A stretch of 64,000 nucleotides of DNA from contig DVLL01000010.1 in NCBI GenBank assembly GCA_018715525.1, forward strand, positions 1 through 64,000, read 5' to 3'. The notes under the pieces were generated by a model that searched no databases, was not told where the DNA came from, and saw nothing but the letters and a program-made list of their open reading frames with translations. The translations under genes were made by a program, and so were the position numbers. This DNA is from Candidatus Faeciplasma pullistercoris. GTDB taxonomy: Bacteria > Bacillota > Clostridia > Oscillospirales > Ruminococcaceae. The stretch's first letter is position 1. Every line of letters starts with the position of its first letter. Positions 1 to 8,305 of the stretch are shown piece after piece.

Positions 1-1003
1 GAGTTCATTCGCACCAAGGTTGCTCCGTCGCTCCCCCTGCGGGGAGCGTGGATTGAAATAATCAACGACCTCGGAGAAGATCGCACAGCCGCTGGTCGCT
101 CCCCCTGCGGGGAGCGTGGATTGAAATCGGACAAGCGACCGGATACAACATTGAAGGGATTACGTCGCTCCCCCTGCGGGGAGCGTGGATTGAAATTCGT
201 CCCGCTGTCCGGACGATGAATAGCGGGCATAGTCGCTCCCCCTGCGGGGAGCGTGGATTGAAATGCCGGGAAACAAAATGTGATGGATCGGACGATTGTG
301 TCGCTCCCCCTGCGGGGAGCGTGGATTGAAATTGCTTCTACGAACAGGCAGTGTTCCGCAAACTACGTCGCTCCCCCTGCAGGGAGCGTGGATTGAAATG
401 AAACCGGGCAGGAAATGGAAATCTACTACGGCTAGTCGCTCCCCCTGCGGGGAGCGTGGATTGAAATGTCAAGGAAAGAAGCGACCATGATAACATTGTC
501 CGTCGCTCCCCCTGCGGGGAGCGTGGATTGAAATTTATGATGAATTGATCGTAGTGTTTTCCGTTGAGTCGCTCCCCCTGCGGGGAGCGTGGATTGAAAT
601 TCGTTCAAGAATGGTGACGTGACTGACCGTGAGGTCGCTCCCCCTGCGGGGAGCGTGGATTGAAATTTTCTGTAGATGAATCTATATTACTATTCAAGTC
701 GTCGCTCCCCCTGCGGGGAGCGTGGATTGAAATGCCATAAGTAGAATAGGGAACATTACCAACATAAGTCGCTCCCCCTGCGGGGAGCGTGGATTGAAAT
801 GTCGTAACTGGCACGAGTGACACCAATCTATTTTTGTCGCTCCCCCTGCGGGGAGCGTGGATTGAAATCTGCGACCGGCACTATAGGTCTGTCGTTAATA
901 GTGTCGCTCCCCCTGCGGGGAGCGTGGATTGAAATCTGTTTCTATCGATGCAGGGGGGGATACTTTATCTGTCGCTCCCACTGCGGGGAGCGTGGATTGA
1001 AAT
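1..1003 (+). CRISPR. CRISPR array, type I-C-like repeats (leader-distal end)
   Basis: Fifteen 33-nt repeats (GTCGCTCCCCCTG... ending ...GTGGATTGAAAT) begin at 27, 95, 164, 232, 300, 367, 435, 502, 568, 634, 701, 768, 836, 903 and 971. They are separated by spacers of 33-36 nt. The first 26 bases are a cut spacer, so the array continues to the left. The stem CTCCCC/GGGGAG and the ATTGAAA 3' end are typical of type I-C repeats. That 3' end gives the crRNA 5' handle, so transcription should run on the + strand from a leader left of the window. Two repeats vary: G to A at 381 (sixth) and C to A at 980 (last). A degenerate last repeat marks the old, leader-distal end. No cas gene is in the window, so the type call rests on the repeat alone. 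Confidence 0.97.
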
Positions 1004-1070
1004 ACTCCGCCCCGCGGCGCGGGAATCGGCATCGCGGTCGTTCCCGCTTCGGATGCGGTATGCGCCTGTA

Positions 1071-1099
1071 TTTACAAAAGCTCGAAACTGTGGTAAGAT
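1071..1099 (+). promoter_or_regulatory. putative promoter of pepF
   Basis: TTTACA at 1071-1076 and TAAGAT at 1094-1099 are spaced by 17 bp, about 60 bp before the pepF start. The site lies just after the CRISPR array end. Confidence 0.4.
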
Positions 1100-1157
1100 T
1101 GCATAAGAAGCAGTTTTACAAGAAATAATTGCTATTATAAAATCAGGAGGCAGCATT

Positions 1158-2957
1158 ATGGACGAAAATAAAATTTTAACCCGCAGTGAAATTTCTGAGG
1201 AGTACAAGTGGGATCTTACAGATCTTTATGAGAGCGACGAAGCTTGGCTCGAGGCACTCAAAAGTGCGGAGGGCATGATAGAGAAAACCGCGTCGTTCCG
1301 CGGCAGGATAATGGAGAGCGCGGATACTCTGCTTGAATTTCTCAAATACGACGACGAGTGCACGATTGATCTTAACCGCCTTGCCTGCTACTCCTTCCGC
1401 AAGCATGACGAGGACTCTACAGTCGCTAAATATCAGGACTTTGAGTCGAGAACCATGAACCTTGTAACCAGACTGGGTGCCGCGTCGGCGTTTGTAGCGC
1501 CTGAGATAATAGCCGCGGACGACAAGACGCTTGAAAAGTTCTATGCCGAAAAGCCTGAGCTGCTCGTCTATAAGCGCAGTCTCGACAAGATAAGACTTCA
1601 AAGAGAGCATACGCTGAGCAATGCCGAGGAGGCAATAATGGCGTCTGCCGGAAATATCGAGGCAGTGCCCTCTGACGCATTTGAGATGCTCACCACTGCC
1701 GACCTCAAGTTCCCTCCGGTAGTTGACAAGGACGGCAAGGAGCTGCCGCTGACCAATGGAAACTATGTCACATACCTTGAGAGCAGCGACAGGGATATAA
1801 GAAAGCAGGCATTCGATAAGCTTTATCACACCTATGAGCAGTACAAAAACACTCTTGCCACTCTCTACTTCGGCGAGGTCAAGCAAAGGATGTTCATCGC
1901 TTCGTCAAGAAAATATCCGTCTGCACTCGACGCAGCTCTTTCCCGCAATGAGGTTCCCACATCTGTTTACCATAACCTTATAGATGCGGTTCACAAGAAT
2001 ATGAGCTATATGCATAAGTACATGAAGCTCAGAAAGAAGCTTCTCGGTGTTGACGAGCTGCATATGTATGATGTGTATGTGCCGATTGTCGATGAGGCAA
2101 AGGTAAAGGTCGGATACGAGCAGGCAAAGTCTGAAATTCTCGACGCGATGAAGATTCTCGGCAAGGATTATACAGACATGCTCGAGGAGGGCTTCAATAA
2201 CCGTTGGATAGATGTTTATGAGAACACCGGAAAGCGTTCGGGAGCGTACTCCGCCGGAGCGAGACCTCATCCGTATGTTCTTTTGAATCATAAGGACACG
2301 CTCGACAGCGAGTTTACTCTTGTTCATGAGATGGGTCATGCGCTTCACTCATATCTTTCCATGAAGAATCAGCCTGTCTGCACCAGTGACTATGTGATTT
2401 TCGTAGCTGAGGTTGCTTCTACATGCAACGAGGCTCTTCTTATGCAGTATCTTCTTGGCAAGACTACCGACAAGAGCGAGAGGGCGTATCTTATCAACTA
2501 CTTCCTTGAGCAGTTCAGGACTACGCTGTATCGTCAGACCATGTTTGCCGAGTTTGAGCTCCTTACCAACGAGATGGCGGAGAGGGGAGAGACCCTTACT
2601 GCCGACGCTTTGTGCGAGCTGTATCACAAGCTTAACGTAGAGTATTACGGTGAGGACATGGTGGTTGACCGCGAGATAGACTTTGAGTGGTCGAGAGTGC
2701 CCCATTTCTATTATAACTTCTACGTCTTCCAGTACGCCACCGGCTTCTCGGCTGCGATTGCGCTTTCTCAGAGGATAATCAAGGAGGGAGAGCCCGCGGT
2801 CAAGGACTATCTTAAGTTCCTTTCGAGCGGTTCATCAGCCGACCCGATATCTTTGCTTAAGATCGCCGGAGTGGATATGAATTCTCCCGAGCCTGTCGCT
2901 CAGGCGCTTGAGCTTTTCGGAAAGCTTATCGACGAGCTTGACGAGCTGCTCGGATAA
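1158..2957 (+). CDS. pepF: oligoendopeptidase F, M3 zinc metallopeptidase
   Basis: Cytoplasmic zinc endopeptidase that trims short peptides. The 599-residue length is that of the PepF family. The zinc motif HEMGH is at residues 393-397, followed by a Glu-rich AEVASTCNE segment (417-425) that should supply the third zinc ligand. A C-terminal FYNFYVFQYATG segment typical of the family forms part of the active-site cleft. The start is fixed by an AGGAGG box at 1145-1150, 7 bp before ATG. No signal peptide is seen. The ROK kinase gene follows after 30 bp and may be cotranscribed. Confidence 0.95.
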   Translation: MDENKILTRSEISEEYKWDLTDLYESDEAWLEALKSAEGMIEKTASFRGRIMESADTLLEFLKYDDECTIDLNRLACYSFRKHDEDSTVAKYQDFESRTMNLVTRLGAASAFVAPEIIAADDKTLEKFYAEKPELLVYKRSLDKIRLQREHTLSNAEEAIMASAGNIEAVPSDAFEMLTTADLKFPPVVDKDGKELPLTNGNYVTYLESSDRDIRKQAFDKLYHTYEQYKNTLATLYFGEVKQRMFIASSRKYPSALDAALSRNEVPTSVYHNLIDAVHKNMSYMHKYMKLRKKLLGVDELHMYDVYVPIVDEAKVKVGYEQAKSEILDAMKILGKDYTDMLEEGFNNRWIDVYENTGKRSGAYSAGARPHPYVLLNHKDTLDSEFTLVHEMGHALHSYLSMKNQPVCTSDYVIFVAEVASTCNEALLMQYLLGKTTDKSERAYLINYFLEQFRTTLYRQTMFAEFELLTNEMAERGETLTADALCELYHKLNVEYYGEDMVVDREIDFEWSRVPHFYYNFYVFQYATGFSAAIALSQRIIKEGEPAVKDYLKFLSSGSSADPISLLKIAGVDMNSPEPVAQALELFGKLIDELDELLG

Positions 2958-2987
2958 ACAGCTATCAATATTAAACGAGGTGCTTTA

Positions 2988-3935
2988 ATGAGCTACTATG
3001 TCGGAATCGACCTTGGAGGCACAAACATAGCTGCCGGGGTAGTAGACGAAAAATTCAGGATAATAGCCCGATCCAAGCTGAAAACAAACCGTGAGCTTTC
3101 GGGCGATGAGGTGATACGCTGCTGTGCGGAGGCTGCAAGGCTGGCTGTTGAGAACGCCGGTCTTAAGATGGAGAATATAAGCGCGGTCGGTCTTGGGTCT
3201 CCCGGAACTGTAAACTGCGAAACCGGCGTGATAGAGTACGCCAACAACCTGAATTTTGCAAATACGCCGGCCGCTGAAATACTTCGCAGCGAGCTCGGGA
3301 TACCTGCGTATGCAGAGAACGACGCCAACGCCGCCGCATATGCGGAGTTTGTAGCCGGAAGCGCAGTCGGAGCAAAGGACGTCGTGTGTATCACCTTGGG
3401 AACCGGCGTAGGCGGAGGAATAATAATCGGAGGCAAGCTTTATTCCGGCTTTAATTACGGCGGAGCGGAGCTTGGACACACCGTAATAGACATAAACGGT
3501 CCGGAATGCACCTGCGGCCGCCATGGCTGCTTCGAGGTATATTCCTCCGCTACCGGACTTATCAGGATGACAATAGAGGCGATGAACGAGCATCCGGAGT
3601 CACTGATGCATTCGATGATGGGCGACCATGTATCCGCCAAGCTTGCCTTTGCGGCTATGAGAGCGGGGGACGAGACCGCAAAAGCTGTCGTGGATAAGTA
3701 TATCAAGTACCTTGCCGCGGGAATAACCAACACGATAAACGTCTTCCAGCCCGATATACTGTGCATAGGCGGCGGAGTCTGCAACGAGGGCGATAACCTT
3801 TTGATTCCATTAAGGGAGCAGGTTGCGGGTGAAGTTTACACAAGACGAGGATCAAAAAACACTAAAATAGTGATAGCCTCGCTCGGAAACGATGCCGGAA
3901 TAATAGGCGCGGCATATCTTTGGCAGAGTAGGTAG
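2988..3935 (+). CDS. glcK: ROK-family glucokinase
   Basis: Sugar kinase of the ROK family, probably ATP-dependent phosphorylation of glucose to glucose 6-phosphate. The phosphate-binding motif DLGGTN is at residues 8-13, and ENDANAAA carries the catalytic Asp. The zinc-binding motif CTCGRHGC (C174, C176, C181) and a GTGVGGGII nucleotide loop are present. The 315-aa length is normal. There is no N-terminal helix-turn-helix, so this is the kinase and not a ROK repressor. Exact sugar specificity is inferred from the family. It lies between pepF and a LURP-one-like gene in one direction. Confidence 0.9.
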   Translation: MSYYVGIDLGGTNIAAGVVDEKFRIIARSKLKTNRELSGDEVIRCCAEAARLAVENAGLKMENISAVGLGSPGTVNCETGVIEYANNLNFANTPAAEILRSELGIPAYAENDANAAAYAEFVAGSAVGAKDVVCITLGTGVGGGIIIGGKLYSGFNYGGAELGHTVIDINGPECTCGRHGCFEVYSSATGLIRMTIEAMNEHPESLMHSMMGDHVSAKLAFAAMRAGDETAKAVVDKYIKYLAAGITNTINVFQPDILCIGGGVCNEGDNLLIPLREQVAGEVYTRRGSKNTKIVIASLGNDAGIIGAAYLWQSR

Positions 3936-3962
3936 CCTTGGTTGGAAAGGAAGCGCAGCGAT

Positions 3963-4439
3963 ATGAAGCTCTACATTAAGCAAAGAGTGTTTTCATGGAC
4001 GGACACATATGACGTTTATGGGGCGAACCAGATCCCGAAGTATTTTGTAAAGGCAGAGTTTTTCACTATAGGTCATAAGATCCATATTTACGACCACGCA
4101 TCCGGAAACGAGGTTGGCGTCATCAGGGAGAAGCTGTTTACCATGTTCGGCGGCGCCGAGATAAGCGCGGGAGGACGCGAGCTCGGCAGCATTACCAAGC
4201 ATTTCAGCTTTTTGCGTCCCAAGTATAGTATTGACTACAACGGCTGGGGGATAGAAGGCGATTTCTTCGGCTGGGACTATTCTATAACCGACAGATATGG
4301 AGAAACTGTTGCACTCATAAGCAAGGAGCTCTTCAACTGGGGAGACACCTATTCCCTTGAGATATTCAGCGACAGCAACGAGCTTGACGCCCTTATGACG
4401 GTTATTGCGATAGACATGCTGAATTGCGGGAGAAGTTAG
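3963..4439 (+). CDS. LURP-one-related (DUF567/YxjI-like) protein
   Basis: 158-residue protein of the LURP-one-related fold (tubby-like beta barrel); molecular role unknown. It shows the repeated GxEIGxI/FSWxxxYxV style strands: KQRVFSWTDTYDVYG at the start, then repeated short strands with 'FSFLRPKYSID' and 'DFFGWDYSITDRYG'. The upstream in-frame TTG at 3942 lacks a ribosome site; ATG 3963 has GGAAAGGAAG about 10 bp before it and is chosen. Family assignment is by pattern only. Confidence 0.72.
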   Translation: MKLYIKQRVFSWTDTYDVYGANQIPKYFVKAEFFTIGHKIHIYDHASGNEVGVIREKLFTMFGGAEISAGGRELGSITKHFSFLRPKYSIDYNGWGIEGDFFGWDYSITDRYGETVALISKELFNWGDTYSLEIFSDSNELDALMTVIAIDMLNCGRS

Positions 4440-4459
4440 GCGCGAAAGAGGGTGCTTTT

Positions 4460-4897
4460 ATGAGGATACTGGCCGTTGATTACGGAGAAGCGAGGACGGG
4501 ACTCGCGTGCTGCGACGCGTACGAGTCGATAGCCTCGCCGGTGGGAACGGTATGCGAGTGGAACCGTGACGCCTGCGCGGCAAAAATTGCCGCTAAGGCG
4601 GCTGAGCTTGGCACCGAGCTGATAGTAGTCGGCTTGCCGGTGAATATGGACGGGAGCTGCGGAGAGCGTGCGAAAAGGTGCGAGGAGTTTGCGGCTTCGC
4701 TTAGGGAACTGACCGGTCTTGAGGTGGAACTGTGGGACGAACGGGTGACTACCGTTCAGGCGATAGGTATTTTGAACGAGACCAATGTTCGCGGCAAGAA
4801 GAGAAAGGCGGTCATAGATACCGTCGCGGCGACCCTGATACTTGAAAGCTACCTGAGCTACCGAAAGAAAAAGTCGGGCAGCAAGCAGCAGGTATAA
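4460..4897 (+). CDS. ruvX: Holliday junction resolvase-like RNase H-fold protein RuvX/YqgF
   Basis: 145-residue RNase H-like nuclease implicated in pre-16S rRNA 5' end maturation and/or Holliday junction resolution. Motifs: VDYGEARTG with Asp7 at the start, GLPVNMDGSCGERA in the middle, WDERVTT, and DTVAATLILESYL at the end. ATG 4460 is preferred over an upstream in-frame ATG at 4424, because GAGGGTG lies just before it and homology begins there. It overlaps nothing and ends in front of a strong terminator. A DUF1292 gene sits nearby on the other strand, a neighbour pairing also seen in Bacillus (yrrK-yrzB). Confidence 0.9.
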   Translation: MRILAVDYGEARTGLACCDAYESIASPVGTVCEWNRDACAAKIAAKAAELGTELIVVGLPVNMDGSCGERAKRCEEFAASLRELTGLEVELWDERVTTVQAIGILNETNVRGKKRKAVIDTVAATLILESYLSYRKKKSGSKQQV

Positions 4898-4913
4898 TTA
4901 TTTCCAGACAAAC

Positions 4914-4960
4914 AATAAACCGTTTGCAACCTTTTCAAGTAAGGTTGCAAACGGTTTTGC
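4914..4960. terminator. bidirectional intrinsic terminator
   Basis: The long stem AAACCGTTTGCAACCTT (4917-4933) pairs with AAGGTTGCAAACGGTTT (4941-4957). It is flanked by A/T tracts on both sides, so it can serve both ruvX (+) and the minus-strand small RNA. Confidence 0.85.
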
Positions 4961-5111
4961 TGTTAAAAGAACTCCGCCTTGTCGCCACATGCGTATAAAA
5001 CCCGCTGTTAAGCAGGGTGGGTAAATTGTCCCGAATGTTTCGCGCTCCCTTCGTCCGCCATAGGCGGGAGGTCTGCAATCCGCGCCCGGAGAACAATTCC
5101 CTTTTAAGAAG
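4917..5111 (-). ncRNA. small structured RNA transcription unit, 6S RNA-like
   Basis: A minus-strand promoter (TTGCTC/TATAAT) and the bidirectional terminator bracket about 195 nt without a gene. The RNA would fold as a long rod: GGGAATTGT near its 5' side (5093-5101 on +) pairs with ACAATT-ta-CCC (5019-5029 on +). Inside are a CGCC-tat-GGCG hairpin (about 5057-5067) and a CCC/GGGT hairpin around 5000-5021. Size, an internally open rod and free-standing transcription all fit 6S RNA (ssrS), the RNA polymerase decoy. I recognise the layout but not an exact consensus. The transcript is better supported than the identity. Confidence 0.5.
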
Positions 5112-5117
5112 TGTAGG

Positions 5118-5145
5118 ATTATATCAAACATGCTTAATCGAGCAA
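5118..5145 (-). promoter_or_regulatory. putative promoter of the 6S-like RNA
   Basis: On the minus strand TTGCTC (5140-5145) and TATAAT (5118-5123) are spaced by 16 bp. The site points into the gene-free stretch ending at the bidirectional terminator. Confidence 0.55.
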
Positions 5146-5291
5146 GGCAGAATTAGATTTTACTTTATCGAGTGCATAACGCAGCTTTTGTACTGCGAGA
5201 TTATTATATCCCCGCGCAAAGAATTTATGCCGAAAATTTCAGGCTACTCGCGCGAGCGGGTGTAAGTGTAAAGCGAAAATTCGGCAGCAAC

Positions 5292-5639
5292 TCAGCTCGG
5301 ATCGCGCTCGCTGATATCGTCGTCCTCTTCTTCGCCGTCGTCATCGCCGTCGTAGTAATCTTCAAGCCGGGACATGAAGATTTCGCCGATCCTGTCGTAC
5401 TCATCGTCGTCATCGATGGTGACAAGCATTTCCTCGCCGTCGGAATAGTCAGACTTGAGAATTACTAGCTCTCCGCTGTCCGAGATTATGTCGGTGGGAT
5501 TATCGTAGTAGGGGACCATGGCGTAATATTTGTTGTCTCCCTCTTCGTAGTAGTCGATAAGTTCAAAGGTCTGCTCTTTGCCGTCCTCATCGCTCAAGGT
5601 ATATAGGTCGGGAGTATAGTCCATATCGTCCATTCTCAT
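5292..5639 (-). CDS. DUF1292 family protein
   Basis: 115-residue, very acidic protein of the DUF1292 (YrzB) family, function unknown. It opens MRMDDMDYTPDLYTL, then has the family core (DEDGKEQTFELIDYYE... YYAMVPY), and ends in an extreme Asp/Glu tail (DDDGEEEDDD). The start follows GAGAGGAGC at good distance. It is transcribed away from the large RNA region to its right. A second DUF1292 gene occurs at 18416. Confidence 0.82.
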   Translation of the reverse strand: MRMDDMDYTPDLYTLSDEDGKEQTFELIDYYEEGDNKYYAMVPYYDNPTDIISDSGELVILKSDYSDGEEMLVTIDDDDEYDRIGEIFMSRLEDYYDGDDDGEEEDDDISERDPS

Positions 5640-5766
5640 TTTTAGCTCCTCTCTCGGCTGATCTCTTTGTCCGATGTAATTATAATGTATTTTTGAGTTA
5701 AAGTCAACATCAAACAGGTAAAGATATATATAAATAAAAAAATTAGAAAAAAGTTTTTAAAAGGTA

Positions 5767-5795
5767 TTGACATTGCACAAAACATGTGCTATATT
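5767..5795 (+). promoter_or_regulatory. strong promoter of the giant RNA
   Basis: A perfect TTGACA (5767-5772), 17-bp spacer and TATATT (5790-5795) with a TGC extension upstream of the -10. It sits in very AT-rich DNA. It is among the best sigma-A promoters in the window, yet no gene follows for 2.8 kb. Confidence 0.85.
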
Positions 5796-6443
5796 ATAGT
5801 TGACAAAAGAAAAGAGAAGTCGAGGAAAATAAAAAAGGAGAGGGTTCCGATGTACAGGTAAGTCTGAGGATAAAGACTCCAACAGCAGTCGGCAGATGAT
5901 GACCGGTGAGTAACATAATGATGCTTTTCAAAAAGCTGAAGTCTTTGGCTTAACGCAAGTCTGAACTTGCTTAGCGAAAGCGGTGAATTTCAGAAAATGC
6001 AAAGCAAAAGATGAGGCGAGCAAGGATAGCATGATTAGTTACACATAGTAAGCAAAAAGGATGGATGATTGTTATGAGGGCTGCCAGAAGCGGAATTTGT
6101 TAACAAAAATCCAACAATAGAAAGGTGTGAGTCCGGCATTCTGTGCATAGAAGAAGTTTCTAAGCCTCCGGTAAACCGACCAGACCTGATACATTTTGAG
6201 GTGTTTCTCAGCAGGGATTGAGTCCCACTTGTTTGAAACAGGCTGAAAGGTGTAGGTCAAAGACCTATTAAAGCTGGTTAAAGGCAATAAAGAAACTGAC
6301 TGAAAAATTTACGATCCGAGTCGAATGACTTTACAGGGATTGTTCCCTGAGAAAGTTTCTCGGAGCCTATAAAGACCCTAAGGGGTGATTCCCCGAACGG
6401 TAATAATCGCTGAACGAAATTTTAAATCCAAGGAGTAAAATCC

Positions 6444-7364
6444 AAGGAGGATATATCCCAATGAAGCTATTCAGAAGATGTATGGAAATCTGAGGTGAAG
6501 GGGTGAGTCCGACAAAGACTTTAGCTTTGGCTTAAATATCTGACTGTAGGGTTACAGGCTGGTTTAAGCGTTGATAAAGAAACTGTATAGAGACCGGATG
6601 CTTGGAAATAAGCGGACGGCTTAAGGATAGACAAATAAACGCAAAGGATTGAGTCCCATGAAGCTGACAGAGGAATCCGGTATAATCTGAAGCGAAGCGA
6701 AAAGCTTCGGCGACAAAAGACTTTAGACTTTATAGATCACGGTTCTGTAGAGGTACAGCGTGACCAATAGCTTAAATTAACTGCTCAAGAGTTAATCTCG
6801 GTGCAGTTAACAGAAGAAGAGCAAAATCAAGTAAAGGATTGAGTCCGATGAAAATCGCGGTAATGTCAGATTAGATCTGATATTCGTCAAAACTGGATGT
6901 TAGGTCATGAGCTAACATGATTCTGTAGAGGTACAGCTTGCTTAGCGGCTTGGCTTACGACAAAATGTTTGCGAAAAGGGTTGATTCCGATGATTGTATT
7001 CAGGATAACTGGTAGAATCTAAAGCGAAAGGGTGAGTCCGACAAAGACTTTAGTTTAGTTCACATGACAAAAACCTGACAAATCTCCGTAAAAGCATATC
7101 CAAAGCCCAAGGCGAGGAGAATGCGGTTCACGGCAAGCATAAAGCAAGAGCACAGTTAGCCTTTTGGCGAGTTATACTACATGCTGATGCAAATTTCAGG
7201 TATGTGTCAAACGACAGGATTAAAGATTTGTGTGCCTTTAAGGCATGATATGGATTAAGGTTTATTCGGTAATACAGATATAGAGGATATGATTCCCATG
7301 AAAATATTCAGAAGGTATATCAAAACCTGAATGGTAGGGGTGAGTCCAAAGAAGAGTTTAGCTT
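6444..7364 (+). repeat. tandem RNA modules inside the giant RNA
   Basis: Modules begin AAGGAT-TGAGTCC(C/G)-ATGAA and continue with a (T)TCAGA/TCTGA(A) stem. In the fuller copies they then have a second AAGGGG-TGAGTCC element and an AGTC/GACT hairpin. Copies start at 6444, 6643, 6833, 6975 and 7282. The 24 bases at 6501-6524 and 7030-7053 are identical. From the ATG to the TCTGA (or equivalent) is exactly 33 nt in all five copies, although the sequences in between differ. The stem is kept by changed base pairs: in the 7282 copy ATTCAG/CTGAAT replaces TCAGA/TCTGA. Confidence 0.75.
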
Positions 7365-8270
7365 AACACATCGGTGTTATATGCCATGAGTATCGACAAG
7401 ACGCCGTAGGGTGTCGCTAAGATGCAAAGAAGCAGTAAGACATCAGATGTACGAATCAAATAATAAGTCGTGTTTGAAGAAAACAGAAATTCAATACTTG
7501 ATTCATCTGTGTGATGTTTTCAAGAAATTAATCAGGAGCAGATAATTGCAAATGGTAGTTGAAGAAACTAATCAGTAATGGCGGGCATTCGCCGTAAGGT
7601 GTGTGTCCGCCGTATTGACTCCTCTGCTGAGACAAATGCAATTAGGACGAGGGCTGATTCATAGGATCATGTTCTGGTGATAGGATTTTTGATAGCTTAT
7701 TCGTTCGTCGCCTGAATCTTGAGAACCCAAGTTACAAAGAACCGTTGTTTGTTCAAGTTTATACATCGTGTATCTACGAGAGCAAGAGCTTGAATTTAAT
7801 AGCGACAGCTATTTGACCCAACCTCACGGCAAGCGAACTGTTGACACATGTTTATAGTCGGATTGTGTTGATCCGGCGGAGAACAACGCAGGAAAGCCTG
7901 AGCGAATACAGCCGTCTTGAAGATTAGCGAGTAAACAATTTTCATGGATGAAGTATTTCGGCTTTTCGGTGAAAGCAGCAAACGCCGAAAACGATGTTGA
8001 GGATAGCTTCTTTTGAAGCCTCCCGTCCATGTGATTCTCGGAAGGGAAGTCAAGAGTGTGTTCACAGCGGATCTTCCCGTTGATTCGAGAAGAGCATTTA
8101 AGTGATAATGTCCTCAATGTGTGCTTTCATATGACGCAGCTTCCTGAGCGGCTCCCGGGTAGTTCTTGGGAGATGGGTATTCGAGCCAGTCCGGGCAAAG
8201 TCACGGCTGAAAGTGGATTGAATAGGCTGCCTTCAGTAAAGCACGAAGGTCTTATAAATTATATAAATTC

Positions 8271-8305
8271 AGGGGAGCGAGTCAAATCGCTCCCCTTTGG
8301 TTTTT
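8271..8305 (+). terminator. terminator of the giant RNA
   Basis: Perfect stem AGGGGAGCGA (8271-8280) / TCGCTCCCCT (8287-8296), 6-nt loop, followed by TTGGTTTTT. Confidence 0.88.

Larger units (their letters stand above)
5802..8305 (+). ncRNA. candidate giant structured non-coding RNA (~2.5 kb)
   Basis: No plausible protein gene exists here on either strand, and + strand stops are dense. A near-consensus promoter precedes the stretch and an intrinsic terminator with a 10-bp G/C-rich stem closes it. The 5' two thirds consist of repeated modules. A short hairpin of the type AAGG-TGAGT-CC occurs about 14 times (starts 5841, 6122, 6213, 6335, 6380, 6444, 6498, 6643, 6833, 6975, 7027, 7282, 7336, 7596). 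Three fuller copies of an ~85-nt module lie at 6444-6530, 6975-7056 and 7282-7364, and three CTGTA-4nt-TACAG hairpins occur at 6544, 6745 and 6923. The last 400 nt form nested helices: 7956-7962 with 7984-7990, inside 7943-7948 with 8026-8031; and 8035-8040 plus 8044-8049 with 8086-8091 and 8073-8078. I do not recognise OLE, GOLLD, ROOL, rRNA, RNase P, tmRNA or a group II intron in it. Confidence 0.8.

Noticed and set aside
296-1128. Open frames across the CRISPR repeats (both strands)
   Set aside because: They are made by the repeat sequence itself and encode its repeated translation.
5802-8305. Group II intron, rRNA fragment or decayed gene as explanation of the long gene-free stretch
   Set aside because: I see no group II domain V, no 16S/23S signature and no remnant protein motifs in any frame. 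The repeated hairpins and clean promoter/terminator argue for an active RNA gene. Not excluded without a search.
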